Shown here in pieces: positions 18,787-29,500 of a stretch of 64,000 bases of DNA. Under the pieces are notes generated by a model that was given only the letters and a program-made list of their open reading frames with translations, did no database searches and had not been told where the DNA came from. Location of the stretch: contig BQJU01000010.1 in assembly GCA_021604865.1 (NCBI GenBank), positions 62,001 to 126,000 on the forward strand, given 5' to 3'. How positions within the stretch are numbered: position 1 is the stretch's first letter; each line of letters opens with the position of its first letter. Position numbers and translations under genes: made by a program. Source of the DNA: Saprospiraceae bacterium (GTDB lineage Bacteria; Bacteroidota; Bacteroidia; Chitinophagales; Saprospiraceae).

Positions 18787-18817
18787 AACTTTCAGTTTTT
18801 GCTGAAAGTTATTTTTT
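18787..18817 (+). terminator. Orphan terminator-like hairpin
   Basis: AACTTTCAG (18787-18795) pairs with CTGAAAGTT (18802-18810), followed by ATTTTTTT on the plus strand. It has the shape of a rho-independent terminator, yet no plus-strand gene ends here. It may block transcription antisense to mqnE from running into the kinase region, or be a dyad operator for the mqnE promoter. Confidence 0.4.
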
Positions 18818-18991
18818 TGAATAATTCTTCCTTGAGGCTCTGGGAATATGGTCTAACATACCCATTAACAACTACCATGAAAACAAGTTTGGCTTGATAC
18901 TCAAAATGTGAGATGAAATGAATATCGGGCAAACTTCAAAAAAGCGGCTTTATTATTAAAATTATTAATGCATTTTAAGTATTTTAGCCAC

Positions 18992-19023
18992 TTGTATTTG
19001 TGACAATTGGGTCATAAATACAA
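18992..19023. promoter_or_regulatory. 13-bp-arm dyad, likely operator
   Basis: TTGTATTTGTGAC (18992-19004) and GTCATAAATACAA (19011-19023) are inverted copies with one mismatch around AATTGG. The dyad sits 13 bases upstream of the -33 box of the sensor-kinase promoter. Its length and AT-rich arms suit a dimeric regulator site. In RNA the mismatch would be a G:U pair. The rest of the intergenic region shows nothing else except the mini-ORF described under findings. Confidence 0.5.
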
Positions 19024-19036
19024 ATTTACCTGAGTG

Positions 19037-19064
19037 TTGAATGAGAAAACTTTACCCATCTTTG
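19037..19064 (+). promoter_or_regulatory. Promoter of the tandem sensor kinases
   Basis: TTG (19037-19039), a 17-base spacer and CATCTTTG (19057-19064) match the Bacteroidota promoter with one mismatch in the -7 box. The predicted leader to the ATG at 19217 is about 145 bases and contains a ribosome-binding-like AAGGAGG at 19127-19133 in front of a tiny ORF. Confidence 0.5.
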
Positions 19065-19216
19065 ACAAATTCAGTGGGTATTTAAATCGCAGAAATTGAC
19101 AAAGAACTTACTTTACATGGCGAAATAAGGAGGATTAAATGACGACCTGAAATTAATTGAACAACCTCCGAGGAAAGGCAATTATTTTACAACAGACACC
19201 AGCAATTTTATTCTTT

Positions 19217-21508
19217 ATGATCAAGGAACGAAGTCGCCTTTTTCATACTTATTTAACTCCAATACTTTATAAACGGACAATCAGTGTATTGTTTTCGTTT
19301 CTTCTGGTGTTGTGGCTTCCTCGTATTGTCCATTCCCAGACCAGTCAGGTCGATAGTCTTTGGGATGCTTACCAAACTCAAAGCGACATTAATCAAAAAT
19401 CACTTATCCTGGCAAAAATTGGATTTTCACTTCGAACCGTGAATATTGATTCAGCTTTTGAAGTATTGGAAAAAGGCCTGGGTTTTGCCCGTGAAACGGA
19501 TTTTCTTTTTGGTGAAGCAGAGTGTATTCTAAATTTAGGTTCCGTTTATTTGATTCAAAGTGATTTCGATAAAGCTCAGCAAGCCTATCAAAGAGCCTTG
19601 GGTATCTATGAATCCATTGACAATATTAATGGTGTAGCCAAGAGTATGAACAACCTCGGATTGATTTATTATCAGCGAGGCGATTACAGCAAAGCAATCG
19701 ATTATTTTGAGCAAAGTTTGGGCAATTATAAAGAATTGAAGGATCGGTCAAAAATTTCGGGTTGTTTGCACAATATAGCCTTGGTTTTTACTGCACAAGG
19801 TAACTATTCTAAAGCCCTGGATTCCTACCTGAAAAGCTTGAAAATTGTAGAAGAATTAAACTCAAAACAAGGCATTGCCTATACTTGTATTGCCCTTGGG
19901 CAATTGTTTCAGACTGTTGAAGATGATGAACAGGCTATAACGTATTATGAAAGAGGACTGAAACTTTCTGAGGAACTAAAAGACAAGCCGGGCATTATAA
20001 CCTGCCTGTATAATATTGGAACCTATAAAAGTAAACATCAAGAATTCTATACAGCTCTTGACTTTTTTCAAAAGAGCTTGAAGATTGCCCTGGAATTAAG
20101 TAGCGAGCAGTATGCTTCGGTGTGCTTGAGAGCGATTGGGGAAACCAATAAAGAATTAAAACGCTATCCGGAAGCGGAAGACTTTTTTACTCAAAGTCTG
20201 GAGATGCAAATGCAAATGGTAGATGAGCCGGAAATGAGTGAAACCTATCTTCAGTTTGGAGAGCTGTATATTGAAATGGGCAAGCGAGGTAAAGGCATTG
20301 AATTCATTAACAACGCTATCGAAATGGCCCGGAAATATGGCAATCAGGGCGATTTGCTTTTGGCCACAGAAAGTTTGGCGAAAATATATGAAGAGATTGG
20401 TAAATTGGATAAGGCGCTGATCTTATATACTGAAAGCGAGGTCTTGAGAGATAGTTTGTTTGGAATGAAAGCCAGCAGCGAGATTGCTAAGATTCAACTA
20501 AAATACAATTCGGAAATCCATGAGAAAGATTTCCAACTCTCTCTCATGGAAAAGGACAATATTTACCAGGAGATAAAATACCTCAATCAACAAAGAACTA
20601 TTAAATCAGTTGGCGTTGCCTTGTTTATTATCATTGGATTGTCTATTGCACTTTGGTATGTGAATGCTGGCAGGAAAAAGGCAAATATTGCTTTGGAGGA
20701 AAACAATGTGGAATTGGATAAAGCGACCAAAAGCCTTGAATATACCAATACCGAGCTTTTAAAAGCCAATCATCAACTTAAAGTGGCCAATTCCAGTTTG
20801 GACCAATTTGCCTTTGCTGCCTCTAATGACCTGATGGAATCACTTGGAGCAGTTAATAAAAACAGCCAATTGCTTAAAATAGGTATGGAAACAGACCAGC
20901 CGGATGAAATGATTAATTATTACCTGAATATCATTGCCCGCAATGGCCGTCAAATGTATCAGACACTGGATGATTTGCTCAATTATGTGAACTTGAGGGT
21001 TAATCCAGTGGCAAAAACAGAAGTATCCCTATTGGAAATTGTCGAACTGATAGAAAGTGGCCTGGAGCAGGAAATTGAATCCTCCAGCGGACAAATTATT
21101 TATGCTGAACTTCCCAACCTACAAGCCCAGCCCCACCTAATCCGCCAGCTTTTCTATCAACTGATGAAAAATGCAGTGCAATTCAAAAGCCATGACGAAC
21201 TGTTATTGGTTGAAATAGGTGCTGAAGAAAAGGGAGAAGATTTTATTTTTTATATTAAGGACAATGGCATTGGGATTCCAGGCGAATTTCTAGGAACTAT
21301 TTTTGAACCATTCACCAGAGTAGCCACGGAGCAGCAGATTGGGTCGGGTCTTGGTTTGGCTCTTTGTAAAAAAATAGTTAAACTTTATCGTGGTAAAATT
21401 TGGATAGAATCAACGCCAGGTGCTGGAACCAGTGTTTATTTTACCCTGCCAGATTGTAACCCGTCATTTGCTGCCAGAACTGAGAATATCCTGGCCGGAT
21501 CTAATTAA
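19217..21508 (+). CDS. TPR sensor kinase-like protein lacking the phospho-acceptor His
   Basis: From the ATG at 19217 the 763-residue protein has a signal-like N-terminus, a series of tetratricopeptide repeats (about 60-420), one membrane segment (about 463-482) and a coiled coil. The kinase core follows, with an intact N box (LMKNAVQF), DNGIGIP and GSGLGLALCKK motifs. In the dimerisation helix the sequence is FAFAASNDLMESL. The paralogue directly downstream has FAFAASHDLKESL, so the phospho-acceptor position is Asn537 (AAT, 20825-20827). The ATPase half looks functional but self-phosphorylation at the usual site should be impossible. A pseudokinase partner that heterodimerises with, or modulates, the downstream kinase is my inference. 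A TTG start at 19157 is possible but puts 20 residues before the signal. Confidence 0.88.
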   Translation: MIKERSRLFHTYLTPILYKRTISVLFSFLLVLWLPRIVHSQTSQVDSLWDAYQTQSDINQKSLILAKIGFSLRTVNIDSAFEVLEKGLGFARETDFLFGEAECILNLGSVYLIQSDFDKAQQAYQRALGIYESIDNINGVAKSMNNLGLIYYQRGDYSKAIDYFEQSLGNYKELKDRSKISGCLHNIALVFTAQGNYSKALDSYLKSLKIVEELNSKQGIAYTCIALGQLFQTVEDDEQAITYYERGLKLSEELKDKPGIITCLYNIGTYKSKHQEFYTALDFFQKSLKIALELSSEQYASVCLRAIGETNKELKRYPEAEDFFTQSLEMQMQMVDEPEMSETYLQFGELYIEMGKRGKGIEFINNAIEMARKYGNQGDLLLATESLAKIYEEIGKLDKALILYTESEVLRDSLFGMKASSEIAKIQLKYNSEIHEKDFQLSLMEKDNIYQEIKYLNQQRTIKSVGVALFIIIGLSIALWYVNAGRKKANIALEENNVELDKATKSLEYTNTELLKANHQLKVANSSLDQFAFAASNDLMESLGAVNKNSQLLKIGMETDQPDEMINYYLNIIARNGRQMYQTLDDLLNYVNLRVNPVAKTEVSLLEIVELIESGLEQEIESSSGQIIYAELPNLQAQPHLIRQLFYQLMKNAVQFKSHDELLLVEIGAEEKGEDFIFYIKDNGIGIPGEFLGTIFEPFTRVATEQQIGSGLGLALCKKIVKLYRGKIWIESTPGAGTSVYFTLPDCNPSFAARTENILAGSN

Positions 21509-21542
21509 CCATGTTGAATTGGACGCTGGATGATAGCAACTT

Positions 21543-23798
21543 ATGAAACAAATAAAAGAATATTTAATCGAAAATAGGATAGTAGTCCTTTTCCTTGTAA
21601 TGGTTTTCCTTAAGCTTGGATTCCTGAGCGCGCAATCTCCTCGTTACCTAATTGATAGCCTTAAAACTGTTTATTTGACCACAGAAAAAGACAGTGTCAA
21701 AGCAATGACTTTGTGTCATCTTGGCTATGTTATATATAAGATGGATGCAGATTCGGCGTTGACCTATTTGTCTCAAGGGTTAGCGCTTGCCAAATCTTCT
21801 GGATATGAATATGCTGAGGCACAATGTTACCTCAATTTAGGCATCGTACATTGGGCTAGAGGAGACTATAAAGCCTCGTTGGAAAATTATGATTTAGCCA
21901 TCCAAAGATTTGAACAAACTGGGGAGGTCACCTCCCTTATTAAAGCCTTGATAAATTTGGGTTATTGCAATTATTCCCTAGGTGAATTTGACGAGGCCCT
22001 TAAGTATTATTTTCAAGCTAAAGACTTGGTGAACCTGAAAGAAGACACCTTGATGTATGCGGGCATTCTCAACAATGTTGGCATGATTTATGAAAAGAAG
22101 GGCAAACACGTCCAGGCCTTGGAAAATTACCAGGTTAGTCTGCACCTGAAAATGGAATCTTCAGATCCGAATGCGAAAGCTTATCAAAGTTCTACGTTGG
22201 GTGCTATTGGTAGTATCTACCAGTTTATGAAAGATTATGACCTGGCTCGCGATTATTTCCTGAGAGCACTCAAAATAAGCAGAGACCTGGATTATAAAAT
22301 TGGGATCATCGTATATACCTATAATCTAGGGGTCAATCATCAGAAAGAAAAAAACTTCGAATCTGCCCAATCTTTGCTCCTCAAAGCCCTGGAAGAGGCT
22401 CAATCCTATGGCAATCAGACCTATATAGCCTATTGTTACAATTCTCTGGGGGAGGTCAAACTAGAACTAAAGAAAAATACTGAAGCGAGAGAATTATTGT
22501 TGAAGGCCCTTGAAATTCGCCGGGGGGGCGCAGATAAAAATGCATTAACGGTATCATTGGCGAGTTGTGCACAACTTGCATACAGCCAAGAGAATGATAA
22601 AGAATTAAAGGACTACCTGGAGGAGTTTTTCTCGATGCAAAATTATGCCAATCTAGAGGATCAGGAAATTTGTTCGGGGTTGTTCTCCAAATTAAAGCAA
22701 AAAAAAGGAAAATTCAGGGAGGCTATTGAGTATTTTAAAATGGCCAAACTTTTGGGCGATAGTCTCACCAATATTGCCAAAGAAAGTGAATTGGAAAGGC
22801 TAAAATTAAAATTCGACGATGAGTTAGCGCAAAAAAGCCAGAAGATGGAGCTACTAACCAAAGATAAAGCCATTGCATCTCTGAATGCCAAAAATCAATA
22901 TATTTCCATTATTGGTTTAATTTTAGGATTGCTGATAGTTAGTGTATTGGCGATAACTTTGTTTAGAATCGGTCAGAAAAGAAGGGAAACACATCAACAA
23001 CTGGCTGTCAATAATGAAATGCTTAGCCAAAGTAAGTATCAATTGGAACGGGCCAATATGCAATTTGAAAAAGTAAATCTAGAATTGGAAATTGCTAATA
23101 ACAGCCTGCAGCAATTCGCATTTGCTGCTTCCCATGACCTTAAGGAATCCCTTCGTTCAGTCACCAGTTTTAGTCAATTGCTCCGGCAGAATATTGAAGC
23201 AGGAGCTGTTGAAATTCAGCTAGACAAATACGTCAACTATATTGTCAATAGCAGTAAACGGATGCGCAAAACATTAAATGACCTGTTGCAATATTCCAAT
23301 ATTCCGATAGATAAAACTGGACCTGAAAAAATTAATCTGATTGCTATAATCAGGTCTTTGGAAATAGAGATGGTTAATAAGGAGTTGTTACCCAAAAACC
23401 ATTTTCTCTCCATTTCTGAATTTCCTACCGTTTATGCGGAACAAAATTTGATCTATCAATTATTTTTTAATCTGCTGGATAATGCCGGAAAATTTAGGAA
23501 TGAAGATCGGATACTAAATTTGGAGATCGGAACTACGACCAATAACGAGAAATCGAATGTCTTTTTCATTAGAGATAATGGCATTGGTATAGAGCCGGCC
23601 TACCTCAACTATATTTTTGAACCTTTTCACCGACTCGACAATATGGAAAAACAGGGAGCCGGCCTAGGTCTGGCGGTAGTAAAAAAAATAGTCAAAAACT
23701 ATGGTGGAGAGATCTGGGCAGAATCAAAAATCGATCATGGGTTGACCATTTATTTCACCCTGCCTAAAGCCATTTCTCAACCTCACCCAGAAATTTGA
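21543..23798 (+). CDS. TPR-containing sensor histidine kinase
   Basis: The 751-residue protein has a signal-like N-terminus (VVLFLVMVFLKLGFLSAQ) and TPR repeats (about 40-400), probably periplasmic. A membrane segment (about 452-472), a coiled coil and a complete kinase core follow. Phospho-acceptor H531 lies in FAASHDLKESLRSV; then come the N box LLDNAGKF, DNGIGIEP and GAGLGLAVVKK. It follows the His-less paralogue after 34 bases and evidently arose with it by duplication. No response regulator adjoins, so the output partner must be elsewhere, or might be the LytTR protein at 10209 (speculative). Confidence 0.92.
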   Translation: MKQIKEYLIENRIVVLFLVMVFLKLGFLSAQSPRYLIDSLKTVYLTTEKDSVKAMTLCHLGYVIYKMDADSALTYLSQGLALAKSSGYEYAEAQCYLNLGIVHWARGDYKASLENYDLAIQRFEQTGEVTSLIKALINLGYCNYSLGEFDEALKYYFQAKDLVNLKEDTLMYAGILNNVGMIYEKKGKHVQALENYQVSLHLKMESSDPNAKAYQSSTLGAIGSIYQFMKDYDLARDYFLRALKISRDLDYKIGIIVYTYNLGVNHQKEKNFESAQSLLLKALEEAQSYGNQTYIAYCYNSLGEVKLELKKNTEARELLLKALEIRRGGADKNALTVSLASCAQLAYSQENDKELKDYLEEFFSMQNYANLEDQEICSGLFSKLKQKKGKFREAIEYFKMAKLLGDSLTNIAKESELERLKLKFDDELAQKSQKMELLTKDKAIASLNAKNQYISIIGLILGLLIVSVLAITLFRIGQKRRETHQQLAVNNEMLSQSKYQLERANMQFEKVNLELEIANNSLQQFAFAASHDLKESLRSVTSFSQLLRQNIEAGAVEIQLDKYVNYIVNSSKRMRKTLNDLLQYSNIPIDKTGPEKINLIAIIRSLEIEMVNKELLPKNHFLSISEFPTVYAEQNLIYQLFFNLLDNAGKFRNEDRILNLEIGTTTNNEKSNVFFIRDNGIGIEPAYLNYIFEPFHRLDNMEKQGAGLGLAVVKKIVKNYGGEIWAESKIDHGLTIYFTLPKAISQPHPEI

Positions 23799-23802
23799 GC
23801 CC

Positions 23803-24702
23803 ATGCTTTCGGTTTTAATACCGGTTTACAATTATGATATTCGCCCACTGGTAATAGCCCTGCATCATCAATGCCAGAGTGCACAGATTGAGTTTGAAAT
23901 TCTGTGTTATGATGATTGTTCTGAATTGGATTTTCACCTCACCAACCAAGAAACGCTTTCAAAAATAAAGGGGGTGAGTTATATTCGTTTAGACAATAAT
24001 GTCGGTCGGTCCCGAATCCGGAATATTTTGGCAGAGGCGGCCCAATATGATTACCTGCTGTTTATGGATTGTGATTCGGGCATTGTTGCAGAGACCTATA
24101 TTTCTTGTTATGTAGAAAAGTTGCAACCCAATACTTTGTTATATGGAGGGAGAGTGTACAGCAAAATGCCACCGAAAAAAACGGAGTGGTATTTTCACTG
24201 GTATTACGGGAGCCATCGGGAACAAATACCGGCGGCAGACCGGCAAAAACTGCCCTATCACAGTTTTATGACCAATAACTTTTTGATTCCTCGTCGTATA
24301 TTCCAACAAATAAAATTTGATGAGCGCATTAGATATTATGGGCATGAAGACACGCTGTTTGGCATAGAACTCTCTCAACGAAAAATAAAGATCCTTCACC
24401 TGGATAATCCGTTGGAACACCTAGGGTTGGAAACTTTTGAACAATTTTTGGAAAAGAGTCGACAAGCCATTGTCAATTTATATCGGATATTCTGTCAAAA
24501 CAAAGAAGTATCGACTCGATTGCTGGAAACCTTTAGGCGGTTGAAACAGTGGCAATTAGCCAGACCTGTCGGGTGGGTTTTGATTCAAATGCGGCCAATT
24601 TTGCTAAGAAACTTAAAATTTATTCCTCCTGATTTATTTTTGTTTGATTTGTATAAATTGAGTTTATTGTTGGAACAAGATCAGAAAGAGATAAAAAAAT
24701 GA
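23803..24702 (+). CDS. Family 2 glycosyltransferase
   Basis: The 299-residue cytoplasmic protein has the GT-A fold signature MLSVLIPVYNYD at the start. It continues with NNVGRSRIRN, the metal-binding DxD in LLFMDCDSG, and the acceptor-side acid motif GHEDTLFG. Donor and acceptor sugars cannot be told. The ATG lies 4 bases after the sensor-kinase stop, so it is cotranscribed, which may mean the kinases control a surface glycan. A C-terminal hydrophobic/basic segment may associate with the membrane. Confidence 0.87.
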   Translation: MLSVLIPVYNYDIRPLVIALHHQCQSAQIEFEILCYDDCSELDFHLTNQETLSKIKGVSYIRLDNNVGRSRIRNILAEAAQYDYLLFMDCDSGIVAETYISCYVEKLQPNTLLYGGRVYSKMPPKKTEWYFHWYYGSHREQIPAADRQKLPYHSFMTNNFLIPRRIFQQIKFDERIRYYGHEDTLFGIELSQRKIKILHLDNPLEHLGLETFEQFLEKSRQAIVNLYRIFCQNKEVSTRLLETFRRLKQWQLARPVGWVLIQMRPILLRNLKFIPPDLFLFDLYKLSLLLEQDQKEIKK

Positions 24703-24733
24703 TACTTTCAACACCAAATAGCTGCCATAATTC

Positions 24734-26320
24734 ATGAGAAACGAATTCATTGTATTTTCCATTATTTCCACGTTGATTGTTGTTTTACTGTCTTATTTTC
24801 TATCACCATCCTGGTGGTGGAGTATGGTTGTCATCGGACCATTGATTGTGCTGGGATATTTTGATATGTTTCAGTCAAGACATGCCATCATGCGCAATTT
24901 CCCAATATTGGGACGTGGAAGGTATGTCATGGAAGAACTGCGCCCCAAGATGTATCAATACTTTATTGAGTCGGATACCAATGGACGACCGATCAATCGC
25001 ATCTCCCGCTCTTTGGTTTATCAGCGGGCCAAGAAAACGTTGGATACCTCTCCTTTTGGTACTCAACTGGAAGTTTACGATGAAGGCTACGAATGGATGA
25101 ATCATTCAATAGCAGCGATGGATGCGCATCAATTAGAACAGCATCCAAGGGTATTAATAGGAAAAGAAAGTTGTGCTAAAGCCTATCATGCCAGTATACT
25201 CAATGTTTCAGCTATGAGTTTTGGGTCATTGAGTAAAAATGCGATAGAAGCTTTGAATGGAGGAGCCAGAATCGGAAATTTTGCACACAATACCGGCGAA
25301 GGAGGTATTAGTCCGTATCACCTCGAGCCGGGCGGAGACCTCATTTATCAAGTGGGCACAGGGTACTTTGGTTGTAGAACCAAAGATGGCAAATTTTCAC
25401 CGGAAAAGTTCCGTGATTTGAGCCAGGTGGATAATGTGAAAATGATAGAATTGAAGCTGTCTCAAGGTGCAAAACCTGGTCACGGTGGGATTTTGCCCGG
25501 CAGAAAAAACACACCAGAGATTGCACTAATCAGAGGTGTTGATGTGGGAACAGATGTTCTATCGCCACCATTTCACACGGCTTTTTCCACCCCAAAAGAA
25601 TTATTACACCTTTTGAGTCAAATGAGGGAATTATCAGGCGGTAAACCGGTAGGTTTTAAACTTTGTATTGGCAAACGAAGTGAATTCCTGGGTATCTGCA
25701 AAGCAATGGCTGAAACTGGCATGTACCCTGACTTCATCACCGTAGATGGTGGAGAAGGAGGAACAGGTGCCGCGCCACTAGAATTTTCAAACTCAGTAGG
25801 TATGCCCTTTAAAGACGGCTTGGCATTTGCTTTTGATGCACTGAATGGTTTTGAGTTGAAACACAAAATCAAACTACTCACCTCTGGAAAAATCCTGAGT
25901 GGGTTTCACATTTTTCGAGCATTGGCTCTGGGTGCAGACGGTTGTAATAGCGCACGAGCTATGATGCTTGCATTGGGTTGCATCCAGGCATTAGAATGTA
26001 ATAAGAATACTTGCCCGACTGGCGTGGCAACCCAGGACCCTGAGCTAGTGAGTGGACTGGTCGTAAAAGACAAAAAGGTCAGGGTAGCCAACTATCACGG
26101 CGAAACGCTTAAAAGTTTTGTAGAATTGATCGGTGCCGCTGGAATTAGTGATCCTCAGGATATCAATCGGAGTCATATCTTTAGGCGCATTAGTATGTCA
26201 GAGGCCAAGCGATACGATGAAATTTTTCCTTATGTGCCTGTTGGAAATCTATTAAACAAGGAGGATATTCCCAAAGAATGGGTCACCGATTGGACGTTAG
26301 CAAACCCTGATCGTTTTTAA
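24734..26320 (+). CDS. FMN-binding glutamate synthase-family protein
   Basis: The 528-residue protein has two N-terminal membrane segments (residues about 5-45). The rest is homologous to the synthase (FMN) domain of glutamate synthase: SFGSLSKNAIEALNGGA, HNTGEGGISPYH, KPGHGGILPG, TVDGGEGGTGAAP. The 3Fe-4S cysteines C416, C422 and C427 lie in CIQALECNKNTCPTGVATQ. It lacks the glutaminase and C-terminal GXGXG domains of full GltB. Such truncated, membrane-tethered relatives are widespread in Bacteroidota and their reaction is not established; assimilatory glutamate synthesis is doubtful. It follows the glycosyltransferase by 31 bases. Confidence 0.9.
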   Translation: MRNEFIVFSIISTLIVVLLSYFLSPSWWWSMVVIGPLIVLGYFDMFQSRHAIMRNFPILGRGRYVMEELRPKMYQYFIESDTNGRPINRISRSLVYQRAKKTLDTSPFGTQLEVYDEGYEWMNHSIAAMDAHQLEQHPRVLIGKESCAKAYHASILNVSAMSFGSLSKNAIEALNGGARIGNFAHNTGEGGISPYHLEPGGDLIYQVGTGYFGCRTKDGKFSPEKFRDLSQVDNVKMIELKLSQGAKPGHGGILPGRKNTPEIALIRGVDVGTDVLSPPFHTAFSTPKELLHLLSQMRELSGGKPVGFKLCIGKRSEFLGICKAMAETGMYPDFITVDGGEGGTGAAPLEFSNSVGMPFKDGLAFAFDALNGFELKHKIKLLTSGKILSGFHIFRALALGADGCNSARAMMLALGCIQALECNKNTCPTGVATQDPELVSGLVVKDKKVRVANYHGETLKSFVELIGAAGISDPQDINRSHIFRRISMSEAKRYDEIFPYVPVGNLLNKEDIPKEWVTDWTLANPDRF

Positions 26321-26340
26321 AGAGAAAAAGTCATTTATTT

Positions 26341-26369
26341 GCCAAAAAGCCTCGGTTTTTTGGTTTGGC
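26341..26369 (+). terminator. Possible terminator
   Basis: CCAAAAA (26342-26348) pairs with TTTTTGG (26357-26363), flanked by GCC/GGC-type pairs, about 20 bases after the preceding stop codon. The T-tract is within the stem instead of after it, so efficiency is doubtful. Confidence 0.35.
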
Positions 26370-26397
26370 ATAATAACGCATTTTTAAAATAAAAATT

Positions 26398-26405
26398 TAT
26401 CTTTG
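26398..26405 (+). promoter_or_regulatory. -7 box upstream of the giant adhesin
   Basis: TATCTTTG matches TAnnTTTG exactly and would give a leader of about 160 bases. No TTG is found at the right spacing upstream. Confidence 0.45.
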
Positions 26406-26573
26406 CATGGGTTTTATGTATAGGTAATAAGATGTTGACGAATAGTTAACAATTTTATTTTTTCAAACCTCTGTTAGATAAAAGTGCTCTCTTTAAAATT
26501 CAGAATTCCCCATTCCAAGGAATTTATCATTCCTATTACCAGAGGCTAGAAATCAGGTTATTAAAAAAAGGTT

Positions 26574-29500
26574 ATGAGAGCACTTACACTGATGTTTGGC
26601 CTGACGGCCATGTTTTTTTTTATTCCCAATGATATAGAAGCTCAGGATCCAGGTCCCGATTGTTCATCGGCTCTGGTGGTCTGTGCAAATATTCCCATTA
26701 GTTTTAATCCATCTGGTGGAGGTATCAATGATTTTGCAAATGGTGGAAGTAGTAGTGGCTGTCTGGTGAGCGGGGAACACCAAAGTGCCTGGTTTTATTT
26801 TGAATTTCAGGACAATATGCCGCCCAATAGTACTTTTGATTTTGTCATTGATCCCACTGGCGGGGGCGGACAAGACTACGATTTTGCTGTCTTCGGCCCA
26901 GATGTAGAATGTGATGCTTTGGGAGCCCCAATTCGTTGTTCTTACGCTGGCTCCGGATGTGCTTTTTGTCCGCAAACCGGGCTGGGCAATGGAGCCGGGG
27001 ATGTATCAGAAGGAGCAGGAGGTGATGGATTTGTTGCTACGCTCACGGTTCAACCCGGACAAGGTTATTTTTTGTTGGTTGACAATTTTTCTGCCACTAA
27101 TATTGGTTTTGACCTAAACCTTTCTGGTACTGCTGCCCCTTTTCTGGACTGTACCGCCACACCTACTTGTGAATTGTCGGTAACACTTGACAATGATATT
27201 TCGGTGTGCCAGGGCAGTGGCCCAATGTTTTTAAATTCTTTTGTAACAGGAAATTTAGGTCCTGTTTCCTACCTTTGGTCAGCGACAGGACCGGGGTTAT
27301 CTTTTTTGAATAACCCAACCTCTCCCTCGCCTACACTTACCTTGCCACCAGGCTTTGCAGGATCGATTACCTATACACTTTCTGTAGATGATGGAACCTG
27401 CGATGATATGGCCAGTATTACCGTTACTTCGGTACCCAATCCATCAGTTAACATTACCGGACCACTCAGTTTTTGCGCCGGGAATTTTACAATATTAGAT
27501 GCCGGACCGGGTTATTCCACTTATAACTGGTCAAACGGACCGGGAACCCAAACCATTACCGTTACGACTCCTGGCACCTATTCCGTTACCGTTACCAACA
27601 GCACGGGTTGTCAGGCTACTGCCACCGTCAATGTACAGCAAACGCCGGGCCCCACCCCAGTAATCACGGGTGATGCCACCGTTTGTGCCGGCGGAACGGC
27701 AAATCTTCAAACGGATAATGGCTATAGTATCTACTCCTGGTCTACGGGTAGTTTTACCCCGCAGACTGTCGTGTATGTGCCGGGAACCTATTTTGTCACG
27801 GTTACGGATCAAAATGGTTGTGAAGGGGTGGCACAATTTGATGTTTTTCCCTCAGATGGGCCGCCTGTTACAATAACTGGCAACATCGTTATTTGTGATG
27901 GGGCATCAACTACTTTGGATGCTGGATTTGGATTTACCAATTATCAATGGTCGGTCAATGAATTCACACAAACCATTGAGGTGACAACTCCTGGAAACTA
28001 TTTTGTAAGTGTGACCGATGCAGGTGGTTGTATTGGTCAAGGTTCTATTTCTGTCTTTCAAGCTCCTTCCCCTGATCCATCGATTATCGGACCCAGTGGA
28101 ATTTGTGTAGGATCAACGGCTACACTTTCTTTGGATGCAAATTATAACACTTATCTCTGGTCGGATTTCAGCACCCAATCGACCTTGCAGATTAATGCTC
28201 CGGGCACCTATCAGGTAACAGTAACTAACCTGGATGACTGCGAAGGTGTAGCAGAAATTGTTATTCCTGAAACTACGGCGCCCGAGCCAACCATCACTGG
28301 AGATTTCTCCATCTGTCAGGGAGAAAATACGGTATTGGATGCAGGACCCGGCTTTCAGTCTTATTTATGGTCCGATAATAGTACCGGCCAGACCTTAACA
28401 GTAAGTCAACCAGGTAATTATACGGTTGAAGTTGAAGGCGGTAATAATTGTGTAGGTTCTGCTACGGTAATCGTTACCTTAAACCCTTTACCCAACCCGA
28501 TTATTTCGGGTGATGCCCTCATCTGCTCAGATGGCAGTACTACGCTGGACGTAGGTACAGGATTCAACACTTACCTATGGTCCAATACTGAAGTTACCCC
28601 TTCCATTGATGTCAATACACCAGGACAATATATAATCACAGTAACCAATGTGGAAGGCTGTGAAGCGACTGCCTCTTTTACTGTTGGTAATTATCCTGAC
28701 CCTACACCCAGTATCTCCGGTGACAATCAGATTTGTCCGGATGGAGGAGAGAGCTTGCTTACTGCAAATTCCGGTTATGCTGAATATAGTTGGTCGGGTG
28801 GTGAAACTACCACCTCAGTTACAGCGGTTGCTCCCGGAACTTATGTTGTTTCTATCACAGATACAAATGGCTGTACTGCCGAAACTTCTTTTCAAGTGAC
28901 CAGCTTCCCTCAACCTATGCCCCAAATAGCCGGAGATTTATTTCTGTGCCCAGGGGATAGTAGTCGCCTGACAACTGGAAATTTTGATGCTTATTCCTGG
29001 ACAGGTGGAATAACAGAGGATCATTTGGATGTTTCAACGGCCGGAACTTATGGCTTGACGGTAACGGATAACAATGGATGTACAGGTGAGGATGAAGTAC
29101 TGGTGGAGGTTGATGCGGTCTTTGCCGTTGATATTTTGGGAGAAGATGGATTTTGTACAGGGGGTTCAACGGAATTAAATGCAGGAGGCGGATATAGTGC
29201 TTATGTTTGGAATGACAATTCCACTAACCAGACACTTGATGTTAATCTTCCGGGCCAATATTCCGTAACGGTAACCAATGCGAGTGGTTGTGAGGCGGAA
29301 GGAAGCATAGCGGTGGAGATGTTTGATCTGCCAACTGTCGATATTACGGGGACTTTTATTTATTGCCCTGGCGGTGCAGCAGAACTAATGGTTCCACAAG
29401 ATTTTGCTTCTTATTTATGGTCTGATAATTCTACGGGTGCAGAAATTTCGGTGTCTACGGAAGGAGCCTATAGTGTTACAGTTACGGATAGTAATGGCTG

